DNA of 64,000 nucleotides from JBEVOS01 sp044226655 (GTDB lineage Bacteria > Pseudomonadota > Alphaproteobacteria > Caulobacterales > Aquidulcibacteraceae): contig JBGAGO010000001.1 of the NCBI GenBank assembly GCA_044226655.1, positions 1,302,001 to 1,366,000 on the forward strand, in the 5' to 3' direction. This document shows positions 41,554 through 50,351 of the stretch, piece by piece; positions within the stretch are counted from its first letter, which is position 1, and each line of letters starts with the position of its first letter. The translations under genes were made by a program, and so were the position numbers. The notes beneath the pieces were generated by a model. That model was not told the origin of the DNA. It was given only the letters and a program-made list of their open reading frames with translations, and made no database searches.

Positions 41554-42816
41554 TTAGAGCCAGTCGGGCACGGATTCGAGCGCGATTTGCGCCGAAACGT
41601 CCATCCGGCGCCTGACGATCGCGTAATGATCGCCGTTTACCAGCACTTCAGGAATGAGCGGCCGAGAATTGTAAACCGAGGACATCGCCGCCCCATAGGC
41701 GCCGGCCGTGAGCAGCGCGACGAGATCGCCCGGCTGAAGCGGCGGCAGCGGGCGATCCTTCGCGAACGTGTCGCCGGTTTCGCAGATCGGGCCTACGACA
41801 TCCACGGGCGTGCGCGGCGCGTTCGCCGCCGGCGCGCGCACCGGCTTCATGTCGTGATAGGCCTCGTACATCGCCGGGCGGATGAGATCGTTCATGCCCG
41901 CATCAATCACCATGATGCGCCGCGCTGGGCGCTCCTGAAACCGGATGATGCGCGTCAGCAGTACGCCGGCATTGCCCGCGATCAGCCGGCCCGGCTCAAA
42001 CGCCAGCGCCGCATCGAAGCCATCGAAGGCGCGCTTGACCATCGCGCCATATTCGCTCGGCGGCGGCGGTTCGGGTTCATGAAAATACGGCACGCCGAGG
42101 CCGCCGCCGAGATCGAGACGCGTGACGGGCAGGCCTTGCTTGCGCAATGTCTCCGCCAGCGTGCGCACCACGCTGAACGCGGATTCGAGCGGCCCCAAAT
42201 CGCGAATCTGGCTGCCGATATGAACCGCCAGGCCCTTCACATCGAGCGCCGGATGGCGCGCGGCGCGGGCGTAGAGCTGCAGCGCTTCTTCCGCGCCGAC
42301 GCCGAATTTATCATCGCCCTTGCCGGTGGAGATCTTGGCGTGCGCGCCCGAGCCGATATCCGGATTGATGCGCAGCGCGATGGCGGGGCGGCGGTCGAGG
42401 CGCGCGGCCAGCTGTTCGATCAGATCGAGTTCGGCGGCGCTCTCGACATTGATCTGATGGAGGCCGGTTTCGATGGCGTAGACCAATTCCTCTTCGGTCT
42501 TGCCGACGCCCGAAAAGATGATGCGATCGGGCGTGACGCCCGCGGCGCGGCAGCGTTCGATTTCACCGGCGGAAACTGTGTCCATGCCGGCGCCGAGTTT
42601 GGCCAGCGTGGCGAGCACGGCGATGTTGCTGTTGGCCTTGACGGCGTAGGCCACGAACACGTCGCGCGGCGCGAACGCGTCTTTGAAGACCTGGTAATGC
42701 CGTGTCAGCGTCGCGGTGGAATAGACATAGACCGGCGTGCCGACAGCGGCGGCGATCTCTTCCAGTGAGACGCCCTCGCAATGCAGCACGCCATCCTTCG
42801 CGACGAAATGATCCAT
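41554..42816 (-). CDS. lysA: Diaminopimelate decarboxylase
   Basis: A 420-residue PLP enzyme of fold type III, the last step of lysine synthesis. The PLP lysine is in VAYAVKANSN near residue 60. HIGSQI, RLDLGGGLGVPY and GPICETGDTF (the active-site cysteine of the second subunit) are all present. The start overlaps the lptM stop as TGATG. It is part of the argH-lptM-lysA run, an order common in alphaproteobacteria. Confidence 0.96.
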   Translation of the reverse strand: MDHFVAKDGVLHCEGVSLEEIAAAVGTPVYVYSTATLTRHYQVFKDAFAPRDVFVAYAVKANSNIAVLATLAKLGAGMDTVSAGEIERCRAAGVTPDRIIFSGVGKTEEELVYAIETGLHQINVESAAELDLIEQLAARLDRRPAIALRINPDIGSGAHAKISTGKGDDKFGVGAEEALQLYARAARHPALDVKGLAVHIGSQIRDLGPLESAFSVVRTLAETLRKQGLPVTRLDLGGGLGVPYFHEPEPPPPSEYGAMVKRAFDGFDAALAFEPGRLIAGNAGVLLTRIIRFQERPARRIMVIDAGMNDLIRPAMYEAYHDMKPVRAPAANAPRTPVDVVGPICETGDTFAKDRPLPPLQPGDLVALLTAGAYGAAMSSVYNSRPLIPEVLVNGDHYAIVRRRMDVSAQIALESVPDWL

Positions 42817-43040
42817 CAGTGCGAGGGAACGGGGATCGCGCTGCCGCCGGAGCCGACGCCGGGCTGTTCTTCGGCCGGCAATTGGCCGTGCTGGGCGGCC
42901 TGTTCCTGCTTCTCGCGCTGTTCGCGCTCATATTGCGCGCGCGCATCGCCCCACATCGGGGCCGGCCGCTCCAATTCGCCGCGCAGGCCGCACGATGCGA
43001 GCAGAGAGAGGGCGCAGGCGGCGAGGAAGAGGCGGCTCAT
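42816..43040 (-). CDS. lptM: Small lipoprotein, LptM/LPTS type
   Basis: A 74-residue protein with a type II signal peptide (lipobox LLASC). The CGLRGELERP segment after the lipid-carrying cysteine resembles the CGxKGPL motif of LptM-type lipoproteins encoded next to lysA. LptM helps assemble the LptD outer-membrane LPS transporter in E. coli. The C-terminal part is glutamine-rich and variable. It overlaps argH by 4 bp and lysA by 1 bp. Confidence 0.85.
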   Translation of the reverse strand: MSRLFLAACALSLLASCGLRGELERPAPMWGDARAQYEREQREKQEQAAQHGQLPAEEQPGVGSGGSAIPVPSH

Positions 43041-44500
43041 TCAGACTCTCCAATCGATTCGTCGGTCGTTTCGCTTAGGCGTTTCTTCCACGCCGCGATC
43101 TGTTCGCGCACGCGCATCGGCGCTGTCCCGCCATAGCTAGCACGGGACGCGACGGATTGCTCCACTGTCAATGCGGCGCGGGCGGCCTCGGTGATGCGCG
43201 GCTCCACAGATTGGAACTCCGCCAGCGGCAGATTCGCCAATTCGGCGACGCCTTTTTCCTCCGCGCGCTTCACGATGGCGCCGGTAACATGGTGGGCCTC
43301 GCGGAACGGCATTTTGAGCTCCCGCACCAGCCAATCGGCGAGGTCGGTGGCGGTGGAATAGCCGAGCGTGGCCGCCGCCCGCAGGCGGTCGCGGTCGAAC
43401 CTGATGGTCTCGATCATGCCGTTCATGGCCACGATGGAAAGCTCGAACGCATCGAAGGCGTCGAAGGTGAGCGCTTTGTCTTCCTGCAAATCCTTGGCGT
43501 AGGTCAGCGGCAATTTCTGCACGATCGCGGAGAGCGCGGCGAAATTGGCCGCAACGCGCGCGGCCTTGGCGCGGATGAGTTCGGCCGCATCGGGATTGCG
43601 CTTTTGCGGCATGATCGACGAGCCGGTCGACCAATCGTCGGCGAGCCGCGCGAAGCCGAATTGCGGCGAGGTCCAGAACACGATCTCTTCGGCCAGCCGC
43701 GATAGATGCGTCGCGCAGATCGAGAGCGCCGCGAGCGCTTCAAGCGCGAAATCGCGCGAGCCCACGGAATCGAGCGAATTGGCCGTCGGCTCGCCCATGC
43801 CGAGATCGAACGCGGTGCGTTCGCGGTCGATGGGAAAGCCGGTGCCGGCGAGCGCGGCCGCGCCCAAGGGGCAGCCATAGAGCCCCGTGCCCATCGCCGC
43901 CGACACGCGGTCGCGGTCGCGCGCCAGCATCTCGACATAAGCCATCAAATGATGGCCGAGCGTGATCGGCTGCGCCGTCTGCAAATGGGTGAAGCCCGGC
44001 ATGATCCAATCGGCGTGCGCTTCGGCGCGCGCGACGAGCGTTGTTTGCAGCGCGAAGATGAGATCGCTCGCCACGCCGCAGCCGCGCCCGGTCCAGAGCT
44101 TGAAATCGGTCGCCACCTGATCGTTGCGCGAGCGCGCGGTGTGGAGGCGTTTGCCGGCCTCGCCGATGCGTTCGGTGAGGCGCGCTTCGATATTCAAATG
44201 GATGTCTTCAAGGTCGGCGGAGAACGGAAAGGCGCCTGCCGCAATCTCTGCGGCGATCTGATCCAGACCGGTTTGTATCTTCGCCTCATCCTCCGCCGTA
44301 ATGATGCCTTGCGCGGCGAGCATCGCGGCGTGCGCCTTCGAGCCCTCGATGTCCTCGCGCCACAGGCGCTTGTCGACATCGATCGAGGCGTTGATGGCTT
44401 TCATGGCCTCGGCGGGTTTGGCCGCGAACCGGCCGCCCCACATGGCGTTGCCCTGTGAAGAAGATGAAGGAGGCGGCGTGGACGGCGGATCGGACGACAT
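43037..44500 (-). CDS. argH: Argininosuccinate lyase
   Basis: About 468-487 residues. The fumarase/aspartase-family signature GSSIMPQKRNPD is present, along with ARSRNDQVATD and the N-terminal MWGGRFAAKPAEA. It releases arginine and fumarate, completing the pathway begun by argD and argF at the other end of the window. ATG 44500 gives a 19-residue serine/proline-rich extension. ATG 44443 begins right at MWGGRF, where most relatives start, and may be the true start. Either way the divergent thioredoxin gene nearly overlaps it. Confidence 0.93.
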   Translation of the reverse strand: MSSDPPSTPPPSSSSQGNAMWGGRFAAKPAEAMKAINASIDVDKRLWREDIEGSKAHAAMLAAQGIITAEDEAKIQTGLDQIAAEIAAGAFPFSADLEDIHLNIEARLTERIGEAGKRLHTARSRNDQVATDFKLWTGRGCGVASDLIFALQTTLVARAEAHADWIMPGFTHLQTAQPITLGHHLMAYVEMLARDRDRVSAAMGTGLYGCPLGAAALAGTGFPIDRERTAFDLGMGEPTANSLDSVGSRDFALEALAALSICATHLSRLAEEIVFWTSPQFGFARLADDWSTGSSIMPQKRNPDAAELIRAKAARVAANFAALSAIVQKLPLTYAKDLQEDKALTFDAFDAFELSIVAMNGMIETIRFDRDRLRAAATLGYSTATDLADWLVRELKMPFREAHHVTGAIVKRAEEKGVAELANLPLAEFQSVEPRITEAARAALTVEQSVASRASYGGTAPMRVREQIAAWKKRLSETTDESIGESE

Positions 44501-45107
44501 CGGCGTTTCTTCGACGCGGCGGCCTTGGACGCTGTGGGCGGCGCTTGCGGTCGCGGCTTTGCTGTTTGGGGGCCTCGTCTACGGCGTTTTGCATCCGGCT
44601 TCAAAGCCGCCGCGCGAAGGGCTGATGCAATATGGCGTCGGCGCCATGGCCAAGCTCGTGGTCTTGCCCGAGACCAGGGCGCAGCCCGCCGAGACGCTCT
44701 ATGACGCGCGCGGCGCGCCGACCTCGCTCGCGGCGATGCGCGGCAAGGTCATCCTGGTGAATTTCTGGGCCACGTGGTGCGCGCCCTGCCGGGAGGAAAT
44801 GCCCACGCTGGCCGCGCTCGAGCGCCATTTCGCGGGCCGGGGATTCGCCGTGGTTCCCATCGCCATCAACACTGCGCAGGAAGCGGCCTCCGCGCGCCAG
44901 ATGCTCGCCGAGCTCACCGGCGATCAATTGCCGTTCCTCATCGAGCCGGCGCGGCGCATTCCAATCAGCGCAGGCGTCGAGGGCTTCCCGACATCGATCC
45001 TTTACGATCGCAATGGCGTCGAGATCGCGCGCCTCGCCGGCGCGGCGGATTGGGCGAGCCCCGAAGCCATCGCGCTGATCGACGCCGCTTTGGCGCAACG
45101 CAGCTAG
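44478..45107 (+). CDS. TlpA-like membrane-anchored thioredoxin
   Basis: About 209 residues from a GTG start preceded by a strong AAGGAGG site at 44467-44473. One N-terminal membrane anchor (LWAALAVAALLFGGLVYGV) is followed by a thioredoxin fold with the active site FWATWCAPCREEMP and the cis-proline region VEGFPTSILYDR. It should act in the periplasm as a thiol-disulfide reductant, for example in cytochrome c maturation. It is divergent from argH with overlapping 5' regions if argH begins at 44500. Confidence 0.9.
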   Translation: MDGGSDDIGVSSTRRPWTLWAALAVAALLFGGLVYGVLHPASKPPREGLMQYGVGAMAKLVVLPETRAQPAETLYDARGAPTSLAAMRGKVILVNFWATWCAPCREEMPTLAALERHFAGRGFAVVPIAINTAQEAASARQMLAELTGDQLPFLIEPARRIPISAGVEGFPTSILYDRNGVEIARLAGAADWASPEAIALIDAALAQRS

Positions 45108-45112
45108 TTTGT

Positions 45113-45168
45113 GTACCGCCGGCTTCCAGCCGGCAGAGAAGCGCTGCCGGCTGGGAGCCGGCGGTACG
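45113..45168. repeat. Family D palindrome copy 2
   Basis: GTACCGCCGGCTTCCAGCCG and CGGCTGGGAGCCGGCGGTAC form a long hairpin. It sits exactly between two convergent genes, 5 bp and 2 bp from their stops, which makes a bidirectional terminator role plausible. Confidence 0.9.
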
Positions 45169-45170
45169 TT

Positions 45171-45698
45171 TCAGCGCTGCTTGAGCGTGGGCAGCGGCGC
45201 TTCGTCTTCCGGCGTCAGCGTCATCACGGGCGGCTTCGTCTCGCCCCGGCGGAAGGCGATGAAGGCCAGCACCAGCCCGCTGAACAGCGCCATCGGCAGG
45301 CCGAGAAACAGCGCCAGCGGCGCCAGCGCGAATGGCAAAGTCAGCGGCAGGCCAGTCGGCCCGTTGGGCGCATCGACGCCTTCCATCGCGTGCAGCAGAA
45401 GCTGAAAGCCGAACGGCGCCGAGAGCGCCGCCAGCGCGCCGAGCCACAGCGCGTGCAGCATCACCTCGCGCCGCGAATGCGGCGGGCGGCCCATGGCGTC
45501 GGCGATCGAGATTGAAATCAGCGCCGCCAGAAAGCCGAGCGCGACCACGAAAATCGCGATCTGCGCCATGCCGCCTTCGCCCCAGAGCAGCACGGTCGGC
45601 AAGCCAAGCCCCACGATCAGCGCCAGCAGCGCCCAAAGCGGCGCGGGCCTGCGCCATTCCAGCGGCGGTTCGCGATCAGGGACGGGAGCGTGCGCCAT
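45171..45698 (-). CDS. Hypothetical membrane protein with four spans
   Basis: A 175-residue protein with four predicted membrane helices. A proline and charge-rich N terminus (APVPDREPPLEWRRP) and a short acidic tail (TPEDEAPLP) lie outside the membrane part. I do not recognise the family. It is followed downstream by a family D palindrome and preceded by a family A repeat, so it is probably a one-gene unit. Confidence 0.7.
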   Translation of the reverse strand: MAHAPVPDREPPLEWRRPAPLWALLALIVGLGLPTVLLWGEGGMAQIAIFVVALGFLAALISISIADAMGRPPHSRREVMLHALWLGALAALSAPFGFQLLLHAMEGVDAPNGPTGLPLTLPFALAPLALFLGLPMALFSGLVLAFIAFRRGETKPPVMTLTPEDEAPLPTLKQR

Positions 45699-45779
45699 GG
45701 CGTGAGCTTATGGCATGGCGCGGCGGCGATGTGGCGAGACGCGGGCCAATTTCGAACAACCAATACAGCGTCTGCTTTT

Positions 45780-45877
45780 CCCCCCTGCAAGGGGGAGGTC
45801 AGGAGGGGGTGAGCCTCAAGCTCAAACGTTAGCGCGTGGAACTCACCCCCTCCCAACCTCCCCCTTATAGGGGGAGG
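45780..45877. repeat. Long inverted repeat, family A copy 3
   Basis: The arms are CCCCCCTGCAAGGGGGAGG and CCTCCCCCTTATAGGGGGAG, with AGGAGGGGGTGAG facing CTCACCCCCTCCC. It lies 12 bp beyond the hbd stop. Confidence 0.85.
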
Positions 45878-45889
45878 AGCAGGGCGGTG

Positions 45890-46777
45890 TTACCGCGTCG
45901 GGACCGGCGTTTCGCCGCGGTAATCGTAGAAGCCGCGATCGGTTTTGCGGCCGAGCCAGCCGGCTTCGACATATTTCACGAGCAGCGGGCAGGGGCGGTA
46001 TTTGGTGTCGGCGAGACCTTCGTTGAGCACCTGCATGATGCTCAAACAGGTATCGAGGCCGATGAAATCCGCCAGCTCCAGCGGGCCCATCGGATGATTG
46101 GCGCCGAGGCGCAGCGCTTTATCGATCGCTTCGACCGAGCCGACGCCCTCATAGAGTGTATAGACGGCCTCGTTGATCATCGGCATCAGCACGCGGTTGA
46201 CGATGAAGGCCGGGAAATCTTCCGCATTCGCGATCGTCTTGCCGAGCGATTCCACGAATTTGACGGTGAGGTCGTAGGTTTCCTGGCTGGTGGCCAGCCC
46301 GCGAATGAGCTCCACCAGCTTCATGACCGGCGCCGGGTTCATGAAATGCAGGCCGATGAATTTGTCAGGCCGATCGGTGGAAGCCGCCAGCCGCGTGATC
46401 GAAATCGAGGACGTGTTCGACGAGATGATCGCGTCGGGCCGCAGGATCGGACGAAGATCGGCGTAGATCTTTCGCTTGGCCTCATCGTCTTCGATGATCG
46501 ACTCAATCACCAGATCGACATCGCCGAACGCCGACAGCGCCTTCACCGCGCTGATGCGGCCGATCGCCTTGTCCATCTCGGCCTGCGAGATGAGTTCGCG
46601 ATGCACTTGCCGTTCGAGATTGTGCCTTATGGTCTCGAAGCCTTTGGCGAGGTGGCCCTCGTCCATATCGGTGAGCAGAACCTTGTAGCCGGACAGGGCG
46701 CACACATGTGCGATGCCGTTGCCCATCTGGCCCGCGCCGATGACGCCGACGGTTTTAAGCGCGGAAGCAGAGGTCAC
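45890..46777 (-). CDS. hbd: 3-hydroxybutyryl-CoA dehydrogenase
   Basis: A 295-residue 3-hydroxyacyl-CoA dehydrogenase of the short Hbd/PaaH type. The NAD site is VGVIGAGQMGNGIAHV. The catalytic His appears in FIGLHFMNPAPVMKLVE with a downstream acidic partner, and the C-terminal NHPMGPLELADFIGLDTCL is diagnostic. It oxidises 3-hydroxybutyryl-CoA to acetoacetyl-CoA, or runs in reverse. It has its own predicted promoter with an overlapping palindrome, so it can be expressed apart from etfBA upstream. Confidence 0.94.
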   Translation of the reverse strand: MTSASALKTVGVIGAGQMGNGIAHVCALSGYKVLLTDMDEGHLAKGFETIRHNLERQVHRELISQAEMDKAIGRISAVKALSAFGDVDLVIESIIEDDEAKRKIYADLRPILRPDAIISSNTSSISITRLAASTDRPDKFIGLHFMNPAPVMKLVELIRGLATSQETYDLTVKFVESLGKTIANAEDFPAFIVNRVLMPMINEAVYTLYEGVGSVEAIDKALRLGANHPMGPLELADFIGLDTCLSIMQVLNEGLADTKYRPCPLLVKYVEAGWLGRKTDRGFYDYRGETPVPTR

Positions 46778-46813
46778 GTGGTTTGATCCAATTCAGGACG
46801 GGCCCAAAGGCTT

Positions 46814-46841
46814 ATCATACCTTCATGTTGCGGTGCAGCAA
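46814..46841 (-). promoter_or_regulatory. Predicted hbd promoter with overlapping TTGC-N6-GCAA operator
   Basis: On the minus strand TTGCTG (-35) is followed after 16 bases by TATGAT (-10), about 30 bp before the probable 5' untranslated start. The -35 lies inside the 14-base palindrome TTGCTGCACCGCAA (46828-46841). A protein bound there would block the promoter. The palindrome resembles sites reported for the PHB regulator PhaR, but I recall this only approximately. Confidence 0.5.
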
Positions 46842-46911
46842 GTTCCGCGCAAGTGCTTTCCGCATCGTCAGGATGGCCTAGGCCGGCGCCTGTGGCCGGA
46901 CCGTGACTCGG

Positions 46912-47856
46912 TCAGAGCCCTGCTTTGCCCAATTCCGTCATCAGTTCGGGCACGGCGGCCTTGTAATCCGCCACCAGGCCATAATCGGCGATCTGGAAGA
47001 TGGGGGCTTCCTCATCCTTGTTGATCGCGACGATGACCTTGGAATCCTTCATGCCGGCGAGGTGCTGAATGGCCCCGGAAATGCCGATGGCGACGTAGAG
47101 CTCCGGCGCCACAACCTTACCGGTCTGGCCGACCTGGTAATCATTCGGCGCGTAACCGGCGTCGACCGCCGCGCGCGAGGCGCCCACCGCCGCGCCGAGC
47201 TTATCGGCCAGCGGCTCGATCACCTTCTGGAATTCATCGGCCGAGCCCATGGCCCGTCCGCCCGAGACGACGCGCTTGGCCGCGGTCAATTCGGGCCGGT
47301 CCGATTTGGCGATCTCTTCGGAGACGAAGGCCGCCTTGAACGGGCCGGCCGGCGCCGCGATGGTCTCCACGGGCGCGGAGCCGCCATCGGCGACCGGCTT
47401 GAACGCCGTCGGCTGCACCGTCAGCACCTTCTTGGCGTCGGACGATTTCACCGTGGTCACGGCGTTGCCGGCATAGGTGCCGCGCACGAACGTGTCCGGC
47501 CCCAGAATGTCGGTCGCGCCCGAGATGATCATCACGTCGAGCTTGCCGGCCACGCGCGGGGCGATGTTCTTGCCGTTGGTCGTGGTGGGAAAAAGGATCG
47601 CGTCATAGTTCGCCGCGAGCGGCACGATCAGCGCTTCCATCGCCTCGGCCAGCTGTTTGGCGAGCGGCTGGGCGTCCGCGTGCAGCACTTTGCGCACGCC
47701 GGAAAGCTTCGCGGCGGCCGCGGCGGCCGGGCCCGCATTATGGCCCGCGACCAGCACGTCGATATCGCCGCCGATCTTCTGCGCGGCGGCGACGATCTTG
47801 GCGGTGGCGTCCTTCAACGACGCATTGTCGTGTTCGGCGACAACGAGAACGGCCAT
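46912..47856 (-). CDS. etfA: Electron transfer flavoprotein, alpha subunit
   Basis: A 314-residue protein. The C-terminal FAD-binding part carries VVSGGRAMGSADEF, GQTGKVVAPELYVAIGISGAIQH and the last INKDEEAPIF, all ETF-alpha marks. With EtfB it takes electrons from acyl-CoA dehydrogenases and passes them to ETF-quinone oxidoreductase. It starts 2 bp after the etfB stop. The same window encodes two acyl-CoA dehydrogenase family proteins that could feed it. Confidence 0.96.
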   Translation of the reverse strand: MAVLVVAEHDNASLKDATAKIVAAAQKIGGDIDVLVAGHNAGPAAAAAAKLSGVRKVLHADAQPLAKQLAEAMEALIVPLAANYDAILFPTTTNGKNIAPRVAGKLDVMIISGATDILGPDTFVRGTYAGNAVTTVKSSDAKKVLTVQPTAFKPVADGGSAPVETIAAPAGPFKAAFVSEEIAKSDRPELTAAKRVVSGGRAMGSADEFQKVIEPLADKLGAAVGASRAAVDAGYAPNDYQVGQTGKVVAPELYVAIGISGAIQHLAGMKDSKVIVAINKDEEAPIFQIADYGLVADYKAAVPELMTELGKAGL

Positions 47857-47858
47857 GC

Positions 47859-48626
47859 TCAGATCACTCCCGCTTCATTCTTCAGCTTGTCGACCAGTTC
47901 GGCGACGCTCTTCACCTTCACGCCGCCTTGGCGCTTCGGCGGCTCATTGGTTTTCTGCACGGCCAGGCGCGGCGTGGTGTCGACGCCGTAATCGCCGGGC
48001 GCTTTCACATCGATCGGCTTCTTCTTGGCCTTCATGATGTTGGGCAGGGAGGCATAGCGCGGCTCGTTGAGACGCAAATCGGTGGTCACGATCGCGGGCA
48101 GCTCAAGCTCCAGCGTCTGCAGGCCGCCATCGACCTCGCGCGTCACCTTGGCCTTGCCGCCTTCGATCACGATCTTCGAGGCGAACGTCGCTTGCGGCCA
48201 GCCGAGCAGTGCCGCGAGCATCTGGCCCGTGGCGTTGGAATCGTCGTCGATCGCCTGCTTGCCCAGGATGACGAGTTGCGGTCCCTCGGCCTCCACCACG
48301 CCCTTGAGAATCTTGGCGACGGCCAGCGGCTCGACATCGCCCTCGGCCTTCACCAGCACGCCGCGGTCCGCGCCCATGGCGAGCGCGGTGCGGATGGTTT
48401 CCTGCGCCTGTTCCGGCCCGATCGACACGGCGATGACTTCGGTCGCCGTGCCGGCGCCATGGCCCCCGCCGCCTTCCTTCATGCGCACGGCTTCTTCGAT
48501 GGCGATTTCGTCGAACGGATTCATCGACATCTTGAGATTGGAGAGATCGACGCCCGAGCCGTCCGGCTTGACGCGAACCTTCAAATTGTAGTCGAGCACC
48601 CGCTTGACGGGCACGAGCACTTTCAT
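47859..48626 (-). CDS. etfB: Electron transfer flavoprotein, beta subunit
   Basis: A 255-residue ETF-beta. MKVLVPVKRVLDYN at the N terminus, NPFDEIAIEEAVRMKE, the LGKQAIDDDSNATGQM stretch and the ETF-beta signature region LELPAIVTTDLRLNEPRYASLPNIMKAKKKP are all present. It holds AMP structurally and forms the heterodimer with EtfA. It is the first gene of the etfB-etfA(-hbd) unit. Confidence 0.96.
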   Translation of the reverse strand: MKVLVPVKRVLDYNLKVRVKPDGSGVDLSNLKMSMNPFDEIAIEEAVRMKEGGGGHGAGTATEVIAVSIGPEQAQETIRTALAMGADRGVLVKAEGDVEPLAVAKILKGVVEAEGPQLVILGKQAIDDDSNATGQMLAALLGWPQATFASKIVIEGGKAKVTREVDGGLQTLELELPAIVTTDLRLNEPRYASLPNIMKAKKKPIDVKAPGDYGVDTTPRLAVQKTNEPPKRQGGVKVKSVAELVDKLKNEAGVI

Positions 48627-48762
48627 CGTGAGCTACCCCGGAAGAGGCCGGAAAACGGCTGCGGCGGACACTAGCGGGGGCCCTTCGGCGAGGTCAATGC
48701 GGGCCGGGGCGCGTCCAAATCGCCCTCGGGCCGCATCAGGCGAACATTGGATTGAGGGTTTC

Positions 48763-50172
48763 ATGATCGCACGCAGACCTTTGCTGCTGGGCGCCGGCGC
48801 TTATGCCGCCTTGGCGGGCGCAGCGCGCGCGCAGGCGCCGGCCGAATTCGCCGGAGAGTGGAATGGCGTCTTGGAGACAGGGGCGGGCCGGCTGCGTTTG
48901 CGGCTCGTCATCACCGACGCCGTGGCCGAGCTCTATTCCCTCGATCAGGGCAATGTCCGCATCCCGGGAGCCGTCGCGATCGCCGATGGCGTGCTGACCG
49001 CTACCTTTGCGGCGGTGCGCGGCCAATTCGTCGGCCGCATCGCGAACGGCCAGCTCAGCGGAACCTGGACCCAGGGCGGAACCTTGCCGCTCAGCTTCGC
49101 GCGCGGCGATGCGCCGACGCCGGCGAACGATCCGATCCCGCTCGAACCGCTGACGCAGCAGGGCCTCGCCAATCTGCGCGCCGCCAGCGGGGCGCCCGCC
49201 ATGGCCGCAATCGCCGTCGGCCCGCGCCGGCGTGTCGCCTTCGTCGATGGCAGGCGCGCCGCCGATGCGCCCACGCCCGCCACCATCCGCGACCGATGGC
49301 ATCTCGGCTCGATCACCAAATCCATGACCGCCACGCTGGTCGCGCGCGCAGTCGAGATCGGCGCCGTCTCGTGGGACGACACGCTGGGCGGCGTGCTCGG
49401 GCCCGCCGTTCCCGACATGCGCGACGAATATAAGAGCGTCAGCTTCCGTCATTTGCTGAGTCATCGCTCCGGCCTGCCGGCCAACATTCCGGTCGAACAG
49501 CTGGTCGCGTTTCCGCGCGAAAATCCCGATCCGCGCGCCGATCGCGTGCGCTATGCGCAGATCGCCTGCGCGCAGGCGCCGGCCGGGCCGAAGGAAGCGA
49601 CCTTCCTCTATTCCAATTCCGGCTTCATTCTCGCGGGCGCGATGCTCGAAGCGAAGATGGGCGCGCAATGGGAGGCGCTCATCCGCACGCACGTGTTCAC
49701 GCCTTTGGGCATGACCTCCGCCGGCTTCGGCGCGCCCGGAACGCCGGGCCGCCTGGACGAACCCGTCGGCCATGGCCTCGACGATCAGACCGGCGTGTTG
49801 ACGCCCGTGCGCCCCGGCTCGCCCGCGACCGACAACCCTGCCGTGCTCGGCCCCGCCGGCCGCGTGCACGCGCGGCTCGACGATGTGATCGCCTACGCGA
49901 CCGCCCATCGCGACAACGGCCCGCTCTTGCGGCGCGAGTCGTGGACGATGCTGCACACGCCGCCGTTCGGCGGCGATTACGCGCTGGGCTGGGTCGTGCT
50001 GCCCGATGGCGGCTTCTGGCACGATGGCTCGAACACGATCTGGTACGCGCGCGTCGCGTTCAATCCGCGCGATGGCGTCGTGGCCGCCGCCGCCGCCAAT
50101 AGCGGCGTGCTCGCCACCGTCCGCCCCAACCTCGCCGCCGCACTGCGCAACGCCATCGCCGCGGTGAGTTGA
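48763..50172 (+). CDS. Secreted serine hydrolase, class C beta-lactamase fold
   Basis: A 469-residue protein with a twin-arginine-like but short signal (MIARRPLLLGAGAYAALAGAARA). An N-terminal beta region of about 110 residues is followed by the penicillin-binding/beta-lactamase fold. The catalytic S-x-x-K is in GSITKSM, the tyrosine motif is YSNSGF, and the final motif is HDGSN. Members are esterases, peptidases or transpeptidase-related enzymes. Resistance to beta-lactams should not be assumed. It stands alone, divergent from etfB. Confidence 0.88.
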   Translation: MIARRPLLLGAGAYAALAGAARAQAPAEFAGEWNGVLETGAGRLRLRLVITDAVAELYSLDQGNVRIPGAVAIADGVLTATFAAVRGQFVGRIANGQLSGTWTQGGTLPLSFARGDAPTPANDPIPLEPLTQQGLANLRAASGAPAMAAIAVGPRRRVAFVDGRRAADAPTPATIRDRWHLGSITKSMTATLVARAVEIGAVSWDDTLGGVLGPAVPDMRDEYKSVSFRHLLSHRSGLPANIPVEQLVAFPRENPDPRADRVRYAQIACAQAPAGPKEATFLYSNSGFILAGAMLEAKMGAQWEALIRTHVFTPLGMTSAGFGAPGTPGRLDEPVGHGLDDQTGVLTPVRPGSPATDNPAVLGPAGRVHARLDDVIAYATAHRDNGPLLRRESWTMLHTPPFGGDYALGWVVLPDGGFWHDGSNTIWYARVAFNPRDGVVAAAAANSGVLATVRPNLAAALRNAIAAVS

Positions 50173-50180
50173 AGCCGCGT

Positions 50181-50329
50181 CCTTCTCCCCTTGTGGGAGA
50201 AGGTGGCCCGAAGGGCCGGATGAGGTGTGTGAGTGCGCCCTTTCGAACGCAGCGCGGACACCCCTCACCCATGTTGGCGCAATGGCGCGCGCCACGCACG
50301 CCGTCCCCTCTCCCACAAGGGGAGAGGGA
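50181..50329. repeat. Long inverted repeat, family B copy 3
   Basis: The arms are CCTTCTCCCCTTGTGGGAGA and CCTCTCCCACAAGGGGAGAG, with GGATGAGGTGTG and CACCCCTCACCC inside. It is between the convergent hydrolase gene and the Arg/Asp-rich gene, 8 bp and 22 bp from their stops. Confidence 0.85.
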
Positions 50330-50351
50330 CGAGGCGCGTGGCGTCAGCGCT

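Noticed and set aside
38043..41615. Open frame of 1190 codons on the plus strand opposite queE and the TIGR02302 gene
   Set aside because: The composition is His/Arg/Ala-rich with no domain, and the opposite strand encodes clear families. It is a GC-bias shadow, although its length is striking.
48604..48762. Upstream in-frame extension of the serine hydrolase
   Set aside because: It overlaps the etfB 5' end and lacks a signal-like start; the ATG at 48763 begins a proper export signal.
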